DNA of 25,144 bases from Veillonella sp. (GTDB taxonomy: Bacteria; Bacillota; Negativicutes; Veillonellales; Veillonellaceae): contig NZ_DXLG01000005.1 of NCBI RefSeq assembly GCF_019414865.1, forward strand, positions 1-25,144, written 5' to 3'. The notes below the pieces were generated by a model, which ran no database searches, had not been told where the DNA came from, and saw only the letters and a program-made list of their open reading frames with translations. A program made the position numbers and the translations under genes. Every line of letters begins with the position of its first letter. Within the stretch, counting starts at the first letter, position 1. Shown here in pieces: positions 9,649 to 16,853 of this stretch.

Positions 9649-9668
9649 CTTAACTTAACTTAACTTAG
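9649..9668. repeat. CTTAA pentanucleotide tandem repeat
   Basis: Three exact CTTAA units (9649-9663) and a fourth with one change (CTTAG, to 9668). The stop codon of the minus-strand XRE gene (9660-9662) lies inside the array. A unit gain or loss would alter only the last residues of that protein. Confidence 0.6.
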
Positions 9669-10049
9669 CTTTGGCTTAACTTTAGTTAGGGCGCTGTTCC
9701 TCGTATGACTTAGAAATTCTAATCGTTTATAGTGTGACGTAAGATGAGCATTGCAACTTTTATAATCTATGATACGCAACCTTACAAGCTGAGCTACATC
9801 AATTTGGAATGCTTCAGCGATTTTAAATAAAATTTCTAAAGACATGCCGGATATGCCTGTGCCACACTCTAGCTTGCTCAGATAACTGCGACTAATCCCA
9901 ACGTGGCGTGCAAGCTCGTGTTGGGACATATTTAGAGATATGCGTATGTTGGCAATTTTATGACCTAAACACACATATTGATGTTGTAAAAATGGGTCTT
10001 CGTAGGTATTTATTCGCAGCTCAGTTAACGGTGTTGTTAGAGGTTTCAT
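9660..10049 (-). CDS. XRE-family helix-turn-helix regulator
   Basis: A 129-aa protein with one Cro/C1-type helix-turn-helix at about residues 29-90, containing MSQHELARHVGISRSYLSKLE with the expected spacing of the two DNA-contacting helices. The flanking segments (1-28 and 91-129) resemble nothing I recognise and hold no sensor domain; the tail is basic. It is probably a small DNA-binding regulator of chromosomal type. There is no toxin, integrase or other phage gene beside it, so a prophage repressor or antitoxin role is not supported. It faces away from crcB, and the two share a 151-bp intergenic region. Start is supported by AAAGGA 8 nt upstream of ATG. Confidence 0.85.
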   Translation of the reverse strand: MKPLTTPLTELRINTYEDPFLQHQYVCLGHKIANIRISLNMSQHELARHVGISRSYLSKLECGTGISGMSLEILFKIAEAFQIDVAQLVRLRIIDYKSCNAHLTSHYKRLEFLSHTRNSALTKVKPKLS

Positions 10050-10200
10050 AGGGATTCCTTTCTTTTCCCTGCTCTCTAAATATAGTATACTGAGACTGTT
10101 GGTCGTTGACTAATATAGAAAACTAGATATTTATCGGTTATTTCAGATAATTACACGGATTGTGAAATCGTAGGATACTACTGTAAGTATAGGAGGCAAT

Positions 10201-10581
10201 ATGGAAAAATACATTGCAGTTGCCATTGGTGGAGCTGTTGGTGCGTTGTGTCGCATGGCTCTTGGCGAATGGGTTATGACAAAGGTGAGTTCCTTTCCAT
10301 ATGGAACGGTTGTAGTAAACCTCATTGGTTGCCTCATTATTGGCCTTGTACTAGGTCTATATATGCAAAAGCCAGATTTATCGCAGTTGGCGAGATTCTT
10401 CCTCGTTGTTGGTGGACTCGGTGCATTTACAACATTTTCAACCTTTGCTTTTGAAATGTTACAACTGATGATGTCTGAGTCCTATGTACAAGCTTTATTC
10501 TATGGCTCTGTACAAGTTGTAGGGGGCTTAATCCTTTGCTGGATTGGTGTACTACTTGCGCGTATACTTGGTGCAATCTGA
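10201..10581 (+). CDS. crcB: CrcB/FluC fluoride channel
   Basis: A 126-aa protein of Fluc-family length with four hydrophobic helices. Fluc proteins are dual-topology homodimeric channels that export F- and prevent fluoride inhibition of glycolytic and phosphoryl-transfer enzymes. Visible family motifs are GGAVGALCRMAL (10-21), PYGTVVVNLIGC with the pore Asn40, and GGLGAFTTFSTFAFEM with the TTFSTF box (77-82) that holds the central sodium site and fluoride-lining Phe residues. A single copy is enough for a homodimer; no second crcB is adjacent. AGGAGG lies 4 nt before the ATG. I looked upstream for the fluoride (crcB) riboswitch core and did not find it. Confidence 0.95.
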   Translation: MEKYIAVAIGGAVGALCRMALGEWVMTKVSSFPYGTVVVNLIGCLIIGLVLGLYMQKPDLSQLARFFLVVGGLGAFTTFSTFAFEMLQLMMSESYVQALFYGSVQVVGGLILCWIGVLLARILGAI

Positions 10582-10586
10582 TCTTA

Positions 10587-10668
10587 CCGAATAAGGTGAC
10601 TTGAGTTACAGCATATATAAAGCTATTTTTATATGATTAATACATAAGACTATTTAGGTCTTATTCGG
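10587..10668 (+). other. Competing inverted repeats in the crcB - molybdopterin gene spacer
   Basis: CCGAATAAG (10587-10595) is complementary to CTTATTCGG (10660-10668). Part of the right arm can instead pair locally: ATAAGAC (10644-10650) with GTCTTAT (10658-10664). The two foldings exclude each other. No T-run follows, so this is not an obvious terminator. The rest of the 242-bp spacer (10582-10823) is AT-rich and has only a weak promoter-like TTGAAT-N16-TACATT (10764-10791). Confidence 0.4.
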
Positions 10669-10823
10669 AAGATATTTATAAACTAATTTGCAAGAAATTC
10701 AGAATAGGATTAGGTACATTTTGTTGTTATAACATACATTGTATAGAATTCAGAATTTAAAGTTTGAATACAATTTTGGGTCTAATACATTACACAGAAT
10801 TCTAGATTATAAAGGGAGATATT

Positions 10824-11804
10824 ATGAAATCCATTAGAACACAAGATGCTGTAGGGCATGCATTAATACATGATTTAGTACGCATTGTCATAGGAGAGGT
10901 GAAAGATACGCCATTTCGTCGTGGCCATGTTATTACGGAAGAGGATATTCCGAAATTACTAGACCTTGGTAAAGAGCATATCTTTGTGATGGAACCTGAG
11001 GATGAAGGATTCTTGCACGAAGAGGACGTGGCACGTGCTTTGTACAATATGGCAGGTGGCGAAAATATGCACGATGGACCTATGGCGCAAGGTAAAATCG
11101 AAGCTATTGCGGACGTAGACGGTCTCTTTAAAGTTGATGTAGATCGCTTACATGCTATTAATAGCATCGGCGAGCTTACAATTGTTACAAGATATAATAA
11201 TACACCGGTAAAAGCAGGCGACAAATTGGCGGGGATGCGTTGTATTCCATTGCTGTTAGAAGAACAACAAGTAGAGGATGCGAAGAAAATTGCTAATGAC
11301 AAGCCTTTACTTAATGTAAAACCATTTGTACGTAAAACAATGGGCATTGTTACTACAGGATCTGAAGTATTTGAAGGCCGTATTAAAGATGCTTTCACCC
11401 CAATCATTGAAGAACGTTGTGCCGAATTTGGTGTAAAAAAGGTAGCTCATGAAATCGTGACGGACAATACAGATGATATCGTAGCGGCTATTGATAAGGT
11501 AAAAACAGCTGGTGCTGATATTATTTTCTGTACCGGAGGCATGAGCGTTGACCCTGACGATTTAACACCAGGGGCCATTAAACGCTATGCAGATCGTGTA
11601 GTAACTTATGGTTTGCCTGTATTGCCAGGCTCCATGGTTTGTATTGCATACTGCGCTGATGGTACGCCAATCCTAGGCGTTCCAGGTGGTGTATTATTTA
11701 GCAAACCAACAGCCTTTGATGAAATCTTGCCACGCCTTGTAGTAAACGATGAAATCACAAAAGAGGATTGTATTCGCATGGGCCATGGTGGATTCTTGGG
11801 ATAA
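10824..11804 (+). CDS. Stand-alone molybdopterin-binding (MoCF/MogA-like) domain protein
   Basis: A 326-aa protein whose C-terminal part (about 172-310) is a MoCF/MPT-binding domain as in MogA, MoaB, MoeA and CinA. It has TTGSEVFEGRIKDAF, VTDNTDDI and the molybdopterin-loop signature TGGMSVDPDDLTPGAI, then LPGSM and ILGVPGG. The first ~170 residues differ from canonical MoeA domains and contain a HVITEEDIPKLLDLGKEHIFV segment reminiscent of the start of MoeA-like proteins. It is shorter than MoeA (about 400 aa), and no other molybdenum-cofactor gene is adjacent, so the exact role (cofactor insertion, storage, or sensing) is open. AAAGGGAGA supports the start. A terminator follows. Confidence 0.82.
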   Translation: MKSIRTQDAVGHALIHDLVRIVIGEVKDTPFRRGHVITEEDIPKLLDLGKEHIFVMEPEDEGFLHEEDVARALYNMAGGENMHDGPMAQGKIEAIADVDGLFKVDVDRLHAINSIGELTIVTRYNNTPVKAGDKLAGMRCIPLLLEEQQVEDAKKIANDKPLLNVKPFVRKTMGIVTTGSEVFEGRIKDAFTPIIEERCAEFGVKKVAHEIVTDNTDDIVAAIDKVKTAGADIIFCTGGMSVDPDDLTPGAIKRYADRVVTYGLPVLPGSMVCIAYCADGTPILGVPGGVLFSKPTAFDEILPRLVVNDEITKEDCIRMGHGGFLG

Positions 11805-11846
11805 TCCTTTTATGGAACATCTAAAAACTGTATAAGCCAATACAAA

Positions 11847-11875
11847 AAGCGGATAGATTTCATATCTATCCGCTT
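11847..11875. terminator. Bidirectional intrinsic terminator
   Basis: A 12-bp perfect stem (AAGCGGATAGAT 11847-11858 with ATCTATCCGCTT 11864-11875, loop of five) lies between the convergent molybdopterin-binding gene (+) and the 76-aa gene (-). The T-tract on the plus side (CTTGTTATT) is weak; on the minus side TTTTTG follows the stem. Confidence 0.8.
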
Positions 11876-11910
11876 CTTGTTATTAATGTGCTTTTATAAT
11901 CTATTTGTTA

Positions 11911-12141
11911 TTAAAATGATTTTTTCCCTAGTGTAGGATGGCTACAACGCTTTAACGTAAGGGTGTCAATCATGTGGACTGCTTCGTCCAACGTAATGTC
12001 CTCACGTTTTGTCGGTGTTTCCAGAACTGCTAACGGATGGTCGGTGCCTACCTCACCAGAGGGCAAGTAAATATATTCTTGGTTAATTGTATCACCAAAA
12101 ATATAGCCCGCTTGTAAATGTTCTTTATGAATGCGACTCAT
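11911..12141 (-). CDS. Small protein of unknown function (76 aa)
   Basis: I do not recognise this protein. It is soluble, with no signal peptide or membrane helix. The sequence mixes a GYIFGDTINQEYIYLPSGEVG segment with a charged, probably helical TLDEAVHMIDTLTL segment, and ends in a basic tail with one Cys and one His (CSHPTLGKK). The gene begins 9 bp after the metallophosphoesterase stop, and its ribosome site (GGAGAG) lies immediately after that stop codon, so it is almost certainly the last cistron of the DUF4931-phosphoesterase operon and translationally coupled. The good ribosome site, tight spacing and following terminator make it likely real. Confidence 0.72.
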   Translation of the reverse strand: MSRIHKEHLQAGYIFGDTINQEYIYLPSGEVGTDHPLAVLETPTKREDITLDEAVHMIDTLTLKRCSHPTLGKKSF

Positions 12142-12150
12142 GGTCTCTCC

Positions 12151-12987
12151 TTACATAATTTCTTTCAGTCTAAAGTCTAGATAGTCTGCAGACACTAGCT
12201 CTAATTTAGTAGAACCAAATTCCTTTGGAATGCGCTTAAAGGATATTTGATCGTGTAAATGTCCAAAGATACAAGTATCTACATTGTATGTCTCCATGAG
12301 TGCTGTAAAGCCTGAAGGAGCATTGGATTCATTGAACGGAGGGTAGTGTAACAATAACAGTTTTGTTACTGGTGTGTTGTCTATATCTATTGCTGATAGA
12401 TAGGCCTTATCAGAATCTGTTGTATCAGCTTTATTAAGATTTGTTATATCAACCTTTGCTTCAGCAGTAATTTCTTCTCTTAGTATGTCTACAGCTTTAT
12501 TCATTTCTAGTAATGCTGCTTCGGTACGCATCAGTTCTCTATCGTAAATGGATTGGTCTGTTTCTGGTGTGAAATGGGAGTCTCCAGGGCAGAGGTAGGC
12601 CCGTGTTCCACCAAAGGCAATAATGCGAGGGCCTTCTTCTGTTTGAATGAGTTCTGCTGTACCATGGCCTTGTAAAAAGGTGATAGCATCACCCATGAGA
12701 TTTCTCATCTTGTTAGCGGAGGCCCACCAGTAGTCGTGGTTGCCGCGAATCATATACTTTTTGCCGGGCATGGATGCAATTTCTTGTAAGTCGTAAGCTG
12801 CTTCATTTAGGCGAAGGGCCCAACTCATGTCACCTACGAGAAAGACGATGTCATCATCTGTCACACGGGCCACCCAATCTTCTTTGATGCGGCTCCAGTG
12901 ATTATCCCAGTGAGGACCAAAAATATCCATCGGCTTCGTCGGAGGATTGCCAGATAGATGGAGGTCGCCGATGGCAAATACTTTCAT
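12151..12987 (-). CDS. Soluble calcineurin-like metallophosphoesterase (COG1768 type)
   Basis: A 278-aa cytoplasmic phosphohydrolase with all metal-binding motifs of the calcineurin fold: GDLH (D8, H10), VGDMSW (D53), RGNHDYWW (N83, H84, D85), LLLHYPP (H214) and FGHLHD (H243, H245). The WW and YPPFNE details suggest the COG1768 predicted-phosphohydrolase group. The substrate is unknown. I chose ATG 12987 rather than the longer open frame starting at 13152: AGGATG lies 5 nt before it, the protein then starts MKVFAIGDLH as expected, and the longer start would overlap the previous gene by over 100 bp. Residues about 170-206 are a variable, Asp/Thr/Lys-rich insertion between the core motifs. The gene is second in a three-gene unit with the DUF4931 gene upstream. 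Confidence 0.88.
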   Translation of the reverse strand: MKVFAIGDLHLSGNPPTKPMDIFGPHWDNHWSRIKEDWVARVTDDDIVFLVGDMSWALRLNEAAYDLQEIASMPGKKYMIRGNHDYWWASANKMRNLMGDAITFLQGHGTAELIQTEEGPRIIAFGGTRAYLCPGDSHFTPETDQSIYDRELMRTEAALLEMNKAVDILREEITAEAKVDITNLNKADTTDSDKAYLSAIDIDNTPVTKLLLLHYPPFNESNAPSGFTALMETYNVDTCIFGHLHDQISFKRIPKEFGSTKLELVSADYLDFRLKEIM

Positions 12988-13042
12988 AAACATCCTTTCA
13001 AATACATCATCAAAATTATTTAGATACAATTTGTATATTAAA

Positions 13043-13816
13043 CTATTTAGAGGCGTGGAAGTACGGCGCAATGTCTTGAATGATTTTTGCAGCGCGCTCT
13101 TCATCGCAAGTTTGAGGAATTTTGTAACCCACGTAAAGTGGTGTTGTGACATAACGGGCTACTACCTTGATATAGTCGTAGCCGTCCTCAAGATTATATA
13201 CAAAATAGTTGTAGGACTGGCTATAATTGGCGATGCTGCGCAATACATAACGCAATACTTGCTGTAATCTTAGCGCTACGGAGCGCACAGGTGCATCAGG
13301 TTTAAAGCGTATATTGTACTCGAAGAAGCCAATGATAGGCTGGGTAGACAAGGTGATGCGCACATCTTGATCTTCGTACAAGAGCCAGCCTTCCATATTT
13401 TGAGCCGTAATATCTTCGTGGTAATCGTAATCCTCAAGGCCTATAATTTGGCTGTGAGGATGGCGGATAGAACCGCCAGACATGTATCCGTGATTTTTGA
13501 AGAAGAGTACTGATTTGAACTCTTTCCGTTCCCGTGTTTCACGCCATTTATCTAGACCAAATTGGAGAATGCGAGCCGCTTCATCGGCAGGCAATGTAGA
13601 AAATTCGCCTTCGTCTGTTTCTGTTTCAATAATAACCGTTGGCCATGTTTTATCTAATACAGGATATTTGTTCATGAGCCATATGATATGACCTGATGTA
13701 TCTAGAATATCCGTTAATTTTGAACGATCACAGAAGGGGCAGCGCACTTCTTCGTTGCGAATATTAACAGGCTTTGTGCGCCCTAGTGCGATGTTAAATC
13801 GTAGTGGTTTATTCAT
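13043..13816 (-). CDS. GalT/HIT-superfamily protein, DUF4931 type
   Basis: A protein of 257 aa related to galactose-1-phosphate uridylyltransferases and HIT hydrolases, which act on nucleoside phosphates through a nucleotidyl-histidine intermediate. The key stretch is GGSIRHPHSQIIG; H122 (numbering from the first of two tandem ATGs) matches the nucleophilic His of the HPHSQ motif in GalT. CPFC (27-30) is half of a likely zinc site, as in GalT. It is shorter than GalT (about 350 aa), lacks the full second half, and has no galactose genes nearby, so it is not called galT. Two tandem ATGs are possible (13819 and 13816); AAGGAGG is 3 nt before the first and 6 nt before the second, so 13816 is slightly better. 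It leads the operon with the phosphoesterase. Confidence 0.78.
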   Translation of the reverse strand: MNKPLRFNIALGRTKPVNIRNEEVRCPFCDRSKLTDILDTSGHIIWLMNKYPVLDKTWPTVIIETETDEGEFSTLPADEAARILQFGLDKWRETRERKEFKSVLFFKNHGYMSGGSIRHPHSQIIGLEDYDYHEDITAQNMEGWLLYEDQDVRITLSTQPIIGFFEYNIRFKPDAPVRSVALRLQQVLRYVLRSIANYSQSYNYFVYNLEDGYDYIKVVARYVTTPLYVGYKIPQTCDEERAAKIIQDIAPYFHASK

Positions 13817-13854
13817 CATGTGCCTCCTTCCGTATAAGAAAATCTATACTCTTA

Positions 13855-13863
13855 ATCATACCA
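13855..13863 (-). promoter_or_regulatory. Extended -10 promoter for the DUF4931 operon
   Basis: Read on the minus strand this is TGGTATGAT, a TGn extension before a TATAAT-like hexamer with one mismatch. It lies about 40 bp before the DUF4931 start and mirrors the promoter of the divergent Nudix operon. Confidence 0.5.
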
Positions 13864-13890
13864 TAATTAGCCCATTCGTACATGAAATAA

Positions 13891-13899
13891 TGGTATAAT
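13891..13899 (+). promoter_or_regulatory. Extended -10 promoter for the Nudix-mutY operon
   Basis: TGGTATAAT is a TGn-extended perfect -10 hexamer, 34 bp before the Nudix start codon. No good -35 box is seen, which fits an extended -10 promoter. Confidence 0.65.
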
Positions 13900-13933
13900 A
13901 ATAGGGTATTATTTTAACGATTAAGGAGGCCTT

Positions 13934-14455
13934 ATGAAACCGACGACGCTCGTATTTCCCATTGATGAACAAAATCGCATATTGCTAGGTCGTAAGAAAC
14001 GTGGTTTCGGGGCTGATAAATATAATGGATTTGGCGGTAAACTCGAGGCTGGTGAAAGCTTCCGAGACTGTGCTGTTCGCGAATTATTTGAGGAATCTGG
14101 ACTTCATGGTCGCCCGGAAGATTTAGAATGTGTGGCTGCTTTTGATTTTCAATTTCCTTTTGATGAAAGCTTAACACATGTAGGTTATGTGTACTTTTTG
14201 CGTGCTTTCACAGGCAATGTAGAGGAAACAGACGAAATGGAACCTCATTGGCTAACAGTAGACGAAATTCCTTACGACCGCATGTGGGATGGTGACCGCC
14301 AATGGTTACCAATGTTGCTAGAAGGCAAGAAATTAAAAGGGCCTATCGTATTTGGCCGAGACAACAGTACGGTAGATAAGATGGATCTGACCACTGTGGA
14401 TACCGTTCTTGAAAGCGAACACTTGGCGCGCATTGATCTGTATATTAATGGATAA
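13934..14455 (+). CDS. MTH1/MutT-like Nudix hydrolase (probable 8-oxo-dGTP diphosphatase)
   Basis: A 173-aa Nudix enzyme expected to hydrolyse oxidised purine nucleoside triphosphates to monophosphates and keep them out of DNA. The complete Nudix box runs from G35 to L57 (G-x5-E-x7-RELFEESGL). The resemblance is to eukaryotic MTH1 rather than E. coli MutT: LLGRKKRGFGADKYNGFGGK closely matches the MTH1 N-terminus, including Asn31 (MTH1 Asn33), and ETDEMEPHW and IPYDRMWDGDRQW match later MTH1 segments. In the last, W118 and D121 align with MTH1 Trp117 and Asp120, but Gly120 replaces Asp119. This comparison is from memory, not an alignment run. It precedes mutY by 102 bp on the same strand. AAGGAGG supports the start. 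Confidence 0.9.
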   Translation: MKPTTLVFPIDEQNRILLGRKKRGFGADKYNGFGGKLEAGESFRDCAVRELFEESGLHGRPEDLECVAAFDFQFPFDESLTHVGYVYFLRAFTGNVEETDEMEPHWLTVDEIPYDRMWDGDRQWLPMLLEGKKLKGPIVFGRDNSTVDKMDLTTVDTVLESEHLARIDLYING

Positions 14456-14557
14456 TTTGTACCTTATTGGCTGCAACATATATGCAATAGGCTTGTAATA
14501 TGCCTATAGGCATGAAAGTGGTACTAGAGTCCTAAGTTTATAATATTTTGAGGTAAT

Positions 14558-15655
14558 ATGACTGATAAAAAGAACCCTAAGTGGGTGCCACAGCTGTTGG
14601 CGTGGTATGATGTGCATAAACGGGAATTGCCGTGGCGCGATTGTGGAGATCCTTATAAGATTTGGGTGTCTGAGGTGATGAGCCAGCAGACGCGCATTGA
14701 GGCGATGAAACCCTATTATGACAACTGGATGCGTTTATTCCCAACCTTGGAGGACCTAGCAAAGGCCTCTGAGGATGAGGTGGTTCACGCTTGGCAGGGG
14801 CTTGGTTACTATAGCCGTGCTCGTAACTTGCGCCTTGGTGTAAAGGACGTCGTGGAAAACTACGGTGGTATTGTGCCCCGTGACCGCAAGACGATGGAGT
14901 CCTTGAAGGGCGTAGGATCTTATACAGCTGGAGCTGTGCTATCCATGGCGTACAACGAACCAGAGGTAGCTGTAGACGGCAATGTACTGCGCATTTACGC
15001 TCGTTTATATCGCATCTTTGATGATATTTTGAGCACTAAAGGTAAGAAGGCTATAACTGCTATTGTAGAGGAAACATTACCTCACGATCGGCCTGGTGAT
15101 TTTAACCAAGCCTTAATGGATTTTGGCTCTGCCGTGTGCATTCCAAAAACTCCGCGCTGTGGAGAATGCCCTATTGTAAACATGTGCGAAGCATACCAAC
15201 ATAAGGATACGGACAAATTACCTGTGCGTATCAAGAAAATGAAGGTTGTAGAGGTGCCTCTATTTGTAGGCATCTTGCAATACGAAGACTACTACCTATT
15301 GCATAAACGCCCGAATCGTGGGTTGCTACGGTCCATGTGGGAATTTCCTTCGATGGAAATGGTATCTACCTTTGACGAAGGTGAACGAGGCCTTGAAGAA
15401 TTAGTTAAGGATCTAGGTTTTGAACTAGCTTTACAACCTGTATTAGTAAAAGAAATAACACATATTTTCTCTCATCGAAAATGGTTTATGAAAGCATTTC
15501 GCGGTGATTTAACGTATGCAGGAGATGCTAAGAATATAACGATCGGAGCTATCCAAAAGCAATTGCCAAAGGACTGGATGCTCATCAAGCGCGATGCGTT
15601 CGCTGATTATGCTTGGGCCGGTCCTCATGGTAAATTGACGGAGATGGCAAAATAA
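14558..15655 (+). CDS. mutY: MutY, A/G-specific adenine DNA glycosylase
   Basis: A 365-aa glycosylase that removes adenine mispaired with 8-oxoguanine. The catalytic domain has SEVMSQQTRIEAM (catalytic Glu39), the helix-hairpin-helix LKGVGSYTAGAVLSMAY (116-132) and VDGNVLR with Asp140. The 4Fe-4S cluster ligands are C194-x6-C201-x2-C204-x5-C210. The C-terminal Nudix-like recognition domain (about 230-360) is present and holds the FSH motif (304-306) that reads 8-oxoG opposite A. All diagnostic residues are intact. It follows the MTH1-like Nudix gene and ends 16 bp before a membrane phosphoesterase gene, so the three are likely co-transcribed. The pairing of nucleotide-pool sanitation with mismatch correction forms most of a GO repair system; no mutM is in the window. 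Confidence 0.96.
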   Translation: MTDKKNPKWVPQLLAWYDVHKRELPWRDCGDPYKIWVSEVMSQQTRIEAMKPYYDNWMRLFPTLEDLAKASEDEVVHAWQGLGYYSRARNLRLGVKDVVENYGGIVPRDRKTMESLKGVGSYTAGAVLSMAYNEPEVAVDGNVLRIYARLYRIFDDILSTKGKKAITAIVEETLPHDRPGDFNQALMDFGSAVCIPKTPRCGECPIVNMCEAYQHKDTDKLPVRIKKMKVVEVPLFVGILQYEDYYLLHKRPNRGLLRSMWEFPSMEMVSTFDEGERGLEELVKDLGFELALQPVLVKEITHIFSHRKWFMKAFRGDLTYAGDAKNITIGAIQKQLPKDWMLIKRDAFADYAWAGPHGKLTEMAK

Positions 15656-15671
15656 TTTGTAGGAGCAATGA

Positions 15672-16853
15672 ATGAGAATTCTATTTAATATCATTTTTTC
15701 TGCTATCCTCGTAATAGGATTGGTAGGATTTTGGGCGCTTTTCCTCAACTTGTGGAAGCCTAAAAAGAAATGGCCTGCTTGGGTAGGTTATCTAATTATT
15801 ATCGGTGCGTGGTTCGCTGCCATCCGATACTATATACTTAATCAAGTGGATCTATACGGAACGGTGTATTATCCGTTGATGAATCTATTCCGTACTGAAA
15901 GTTACGGTTTTCTCTTTGGCTTATTCTTGGCTATTCCTGTGTTCATTATCCTAGGTTTACTATACTGGGCGGTTAATAAAATTTGGAGCAAAACGCCAGA
16001 GGAAAATAGAACGGGCCGTCGCGCCTTCTTTAGAACGGCGGCAACAGTGGTACCATTGGCAACAATTGGTGGTTCTAGCTATGCAGCCTATGTAGGGCAA
16101 CATGAGATTGAGGTCACGCATGAAAGCTTCGGATATACGAACTTACCGCCTGGGTTAAAGGATTATAAAATCGTTCAACTCAGCGATATTCATGTAGGCC
16201 CAAGCATCGACTTAGATGATCTTGATGAAATTTTAAAGCTCGCCCTTGTAGAAAAGCCTAATCGCGTTGTTATCACTGGTGATTTAATCGATAAACTAGC
16301 TTGGTTACCACAGGTTTGTGAAAGACTGACAACCTTTGCAAAACAAATTCCTGATGGTGTAGATTTCATCTTAGGCAATCACGAATACCATCACGATGTG
16401 AATAAGGTGTTAGAGGAATTGAAGCACAATACACCGATGAATATTCTTGTGAATAGCAATATTCAAATTATGGGCGGCAAACAACCTGTATATATTGCTG
16501 GTGTTGCGTACGACAATGATCGAGAAAAAGAAAAACGTGAAGCTATGATTGATAAGGCTTTATCCGGTATTCCCGACTATGCCTTTGTTATTCTATTGGC
16601 CCATCACCCTGAATTCTTTGAAGAAGCCATTGAACGTAAAATTCCGTTGACCCTCTCTGGTCATACCCATGGTGGACAAATCGTATTCATGGGCATGCCG
16701 TTGGTACCAACAGGTACACCATATACAAAAGGTCGATACGTAGAAGAACAAAGCGTGTGCTACGTTAATAACGGATCAGGACACTGGTTCCCAATCCGTA
16801 TCAACTGCCCACGAGAAATTACAGTCATTACATTCTTTGATGGAGTAGCTTAG
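15672..16853 (+). CDS. Membrane-anchored metallophosphoesterase (YkuE-like)
   Basis: A 393-aa protein with an N-terminal membrane part and a calcineurin-like catalytic domain facing, by prediction, the outside of the inner membrane. Hydrophobic segments are about 5-25, 38-55 and 78-101, followed by GRRAFFR (R116-R117) and a fourth hydrophobic stretch (122-140). Catalytic motifs are QLSDIHVGP (D172, H174), TGDLID (D204), LGNHEYHHD (N236, H237), LLAHHPE (H311) and SGHTHGGQ (H331, H333). The GHTHGG form is typical of YkuE-type enzymes, some of which act on envelope lipids such as UDP-diacylglucosamine analogues, but the substrate here is unknown. TAGGAG before ATG 15672 supports the start. It is the third gene of the Nudix-mutY operon. 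Confidence 0.88.
   Translation: MRILFNIIFSAILVIGLVGFWALFLNLWKPKKKWPAWVGYLIIIGAWFAAIRYYILNQVDLYGTVYYPLMNLFRTESYGFLFGLFLAIPVFIILGLLYWAVNKIWSKTPEENRTGRRAFFRTAATVVPLATIGGSSYAAYVGQHEIEVTHESFGYTNLPPGLKDYKIVQLSDIHVGPSIDLDDLDEILKLALVEKPNRVVITGDLIDKLAWLPQVCERLTTFAKQIPDGVDFILGNHEYHHDVNKVLEELKHNTPMNILVNSNIQIMGGKQPVYIAGVAYDNDREKEKREAMIDKALSGIPDYAFVILLAHHPEFFEEAIERKIPLTLSGHTHGGQIVFMGMPLVPTGTPYTKGRYVEEQSVCYVNNGSGHWFPIRINCPREITVITFFDGVA

Noticed and set aside
9660..10049. XRE gene as antitoxin or prophage repressor
   Set aside because: No toxin, integrase or other phage gene lies beside it.
10050..10200. Fluoride riboswitch upstream of crcB
   Set aside because: The conserved crcB-motif core is not visible; only an ordinary AGGAGG site is present.
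12988..13152. Longer start for the COG1768 phosphoesterase
   Set aside because: It would put 55 unrelated residues before the MKVFAIGDLH start and overlap the DUF4931 gene; a proper ribosome site precedes 12987.
14487..14507. Hairpin ATAGGC/GCCTAT between the Nudix gene and mutY
   Set aside because: Only 6 bp of stem with a 9-nt loop and no T-run; not convincing as a terminator, so the genes are treated as one operon.
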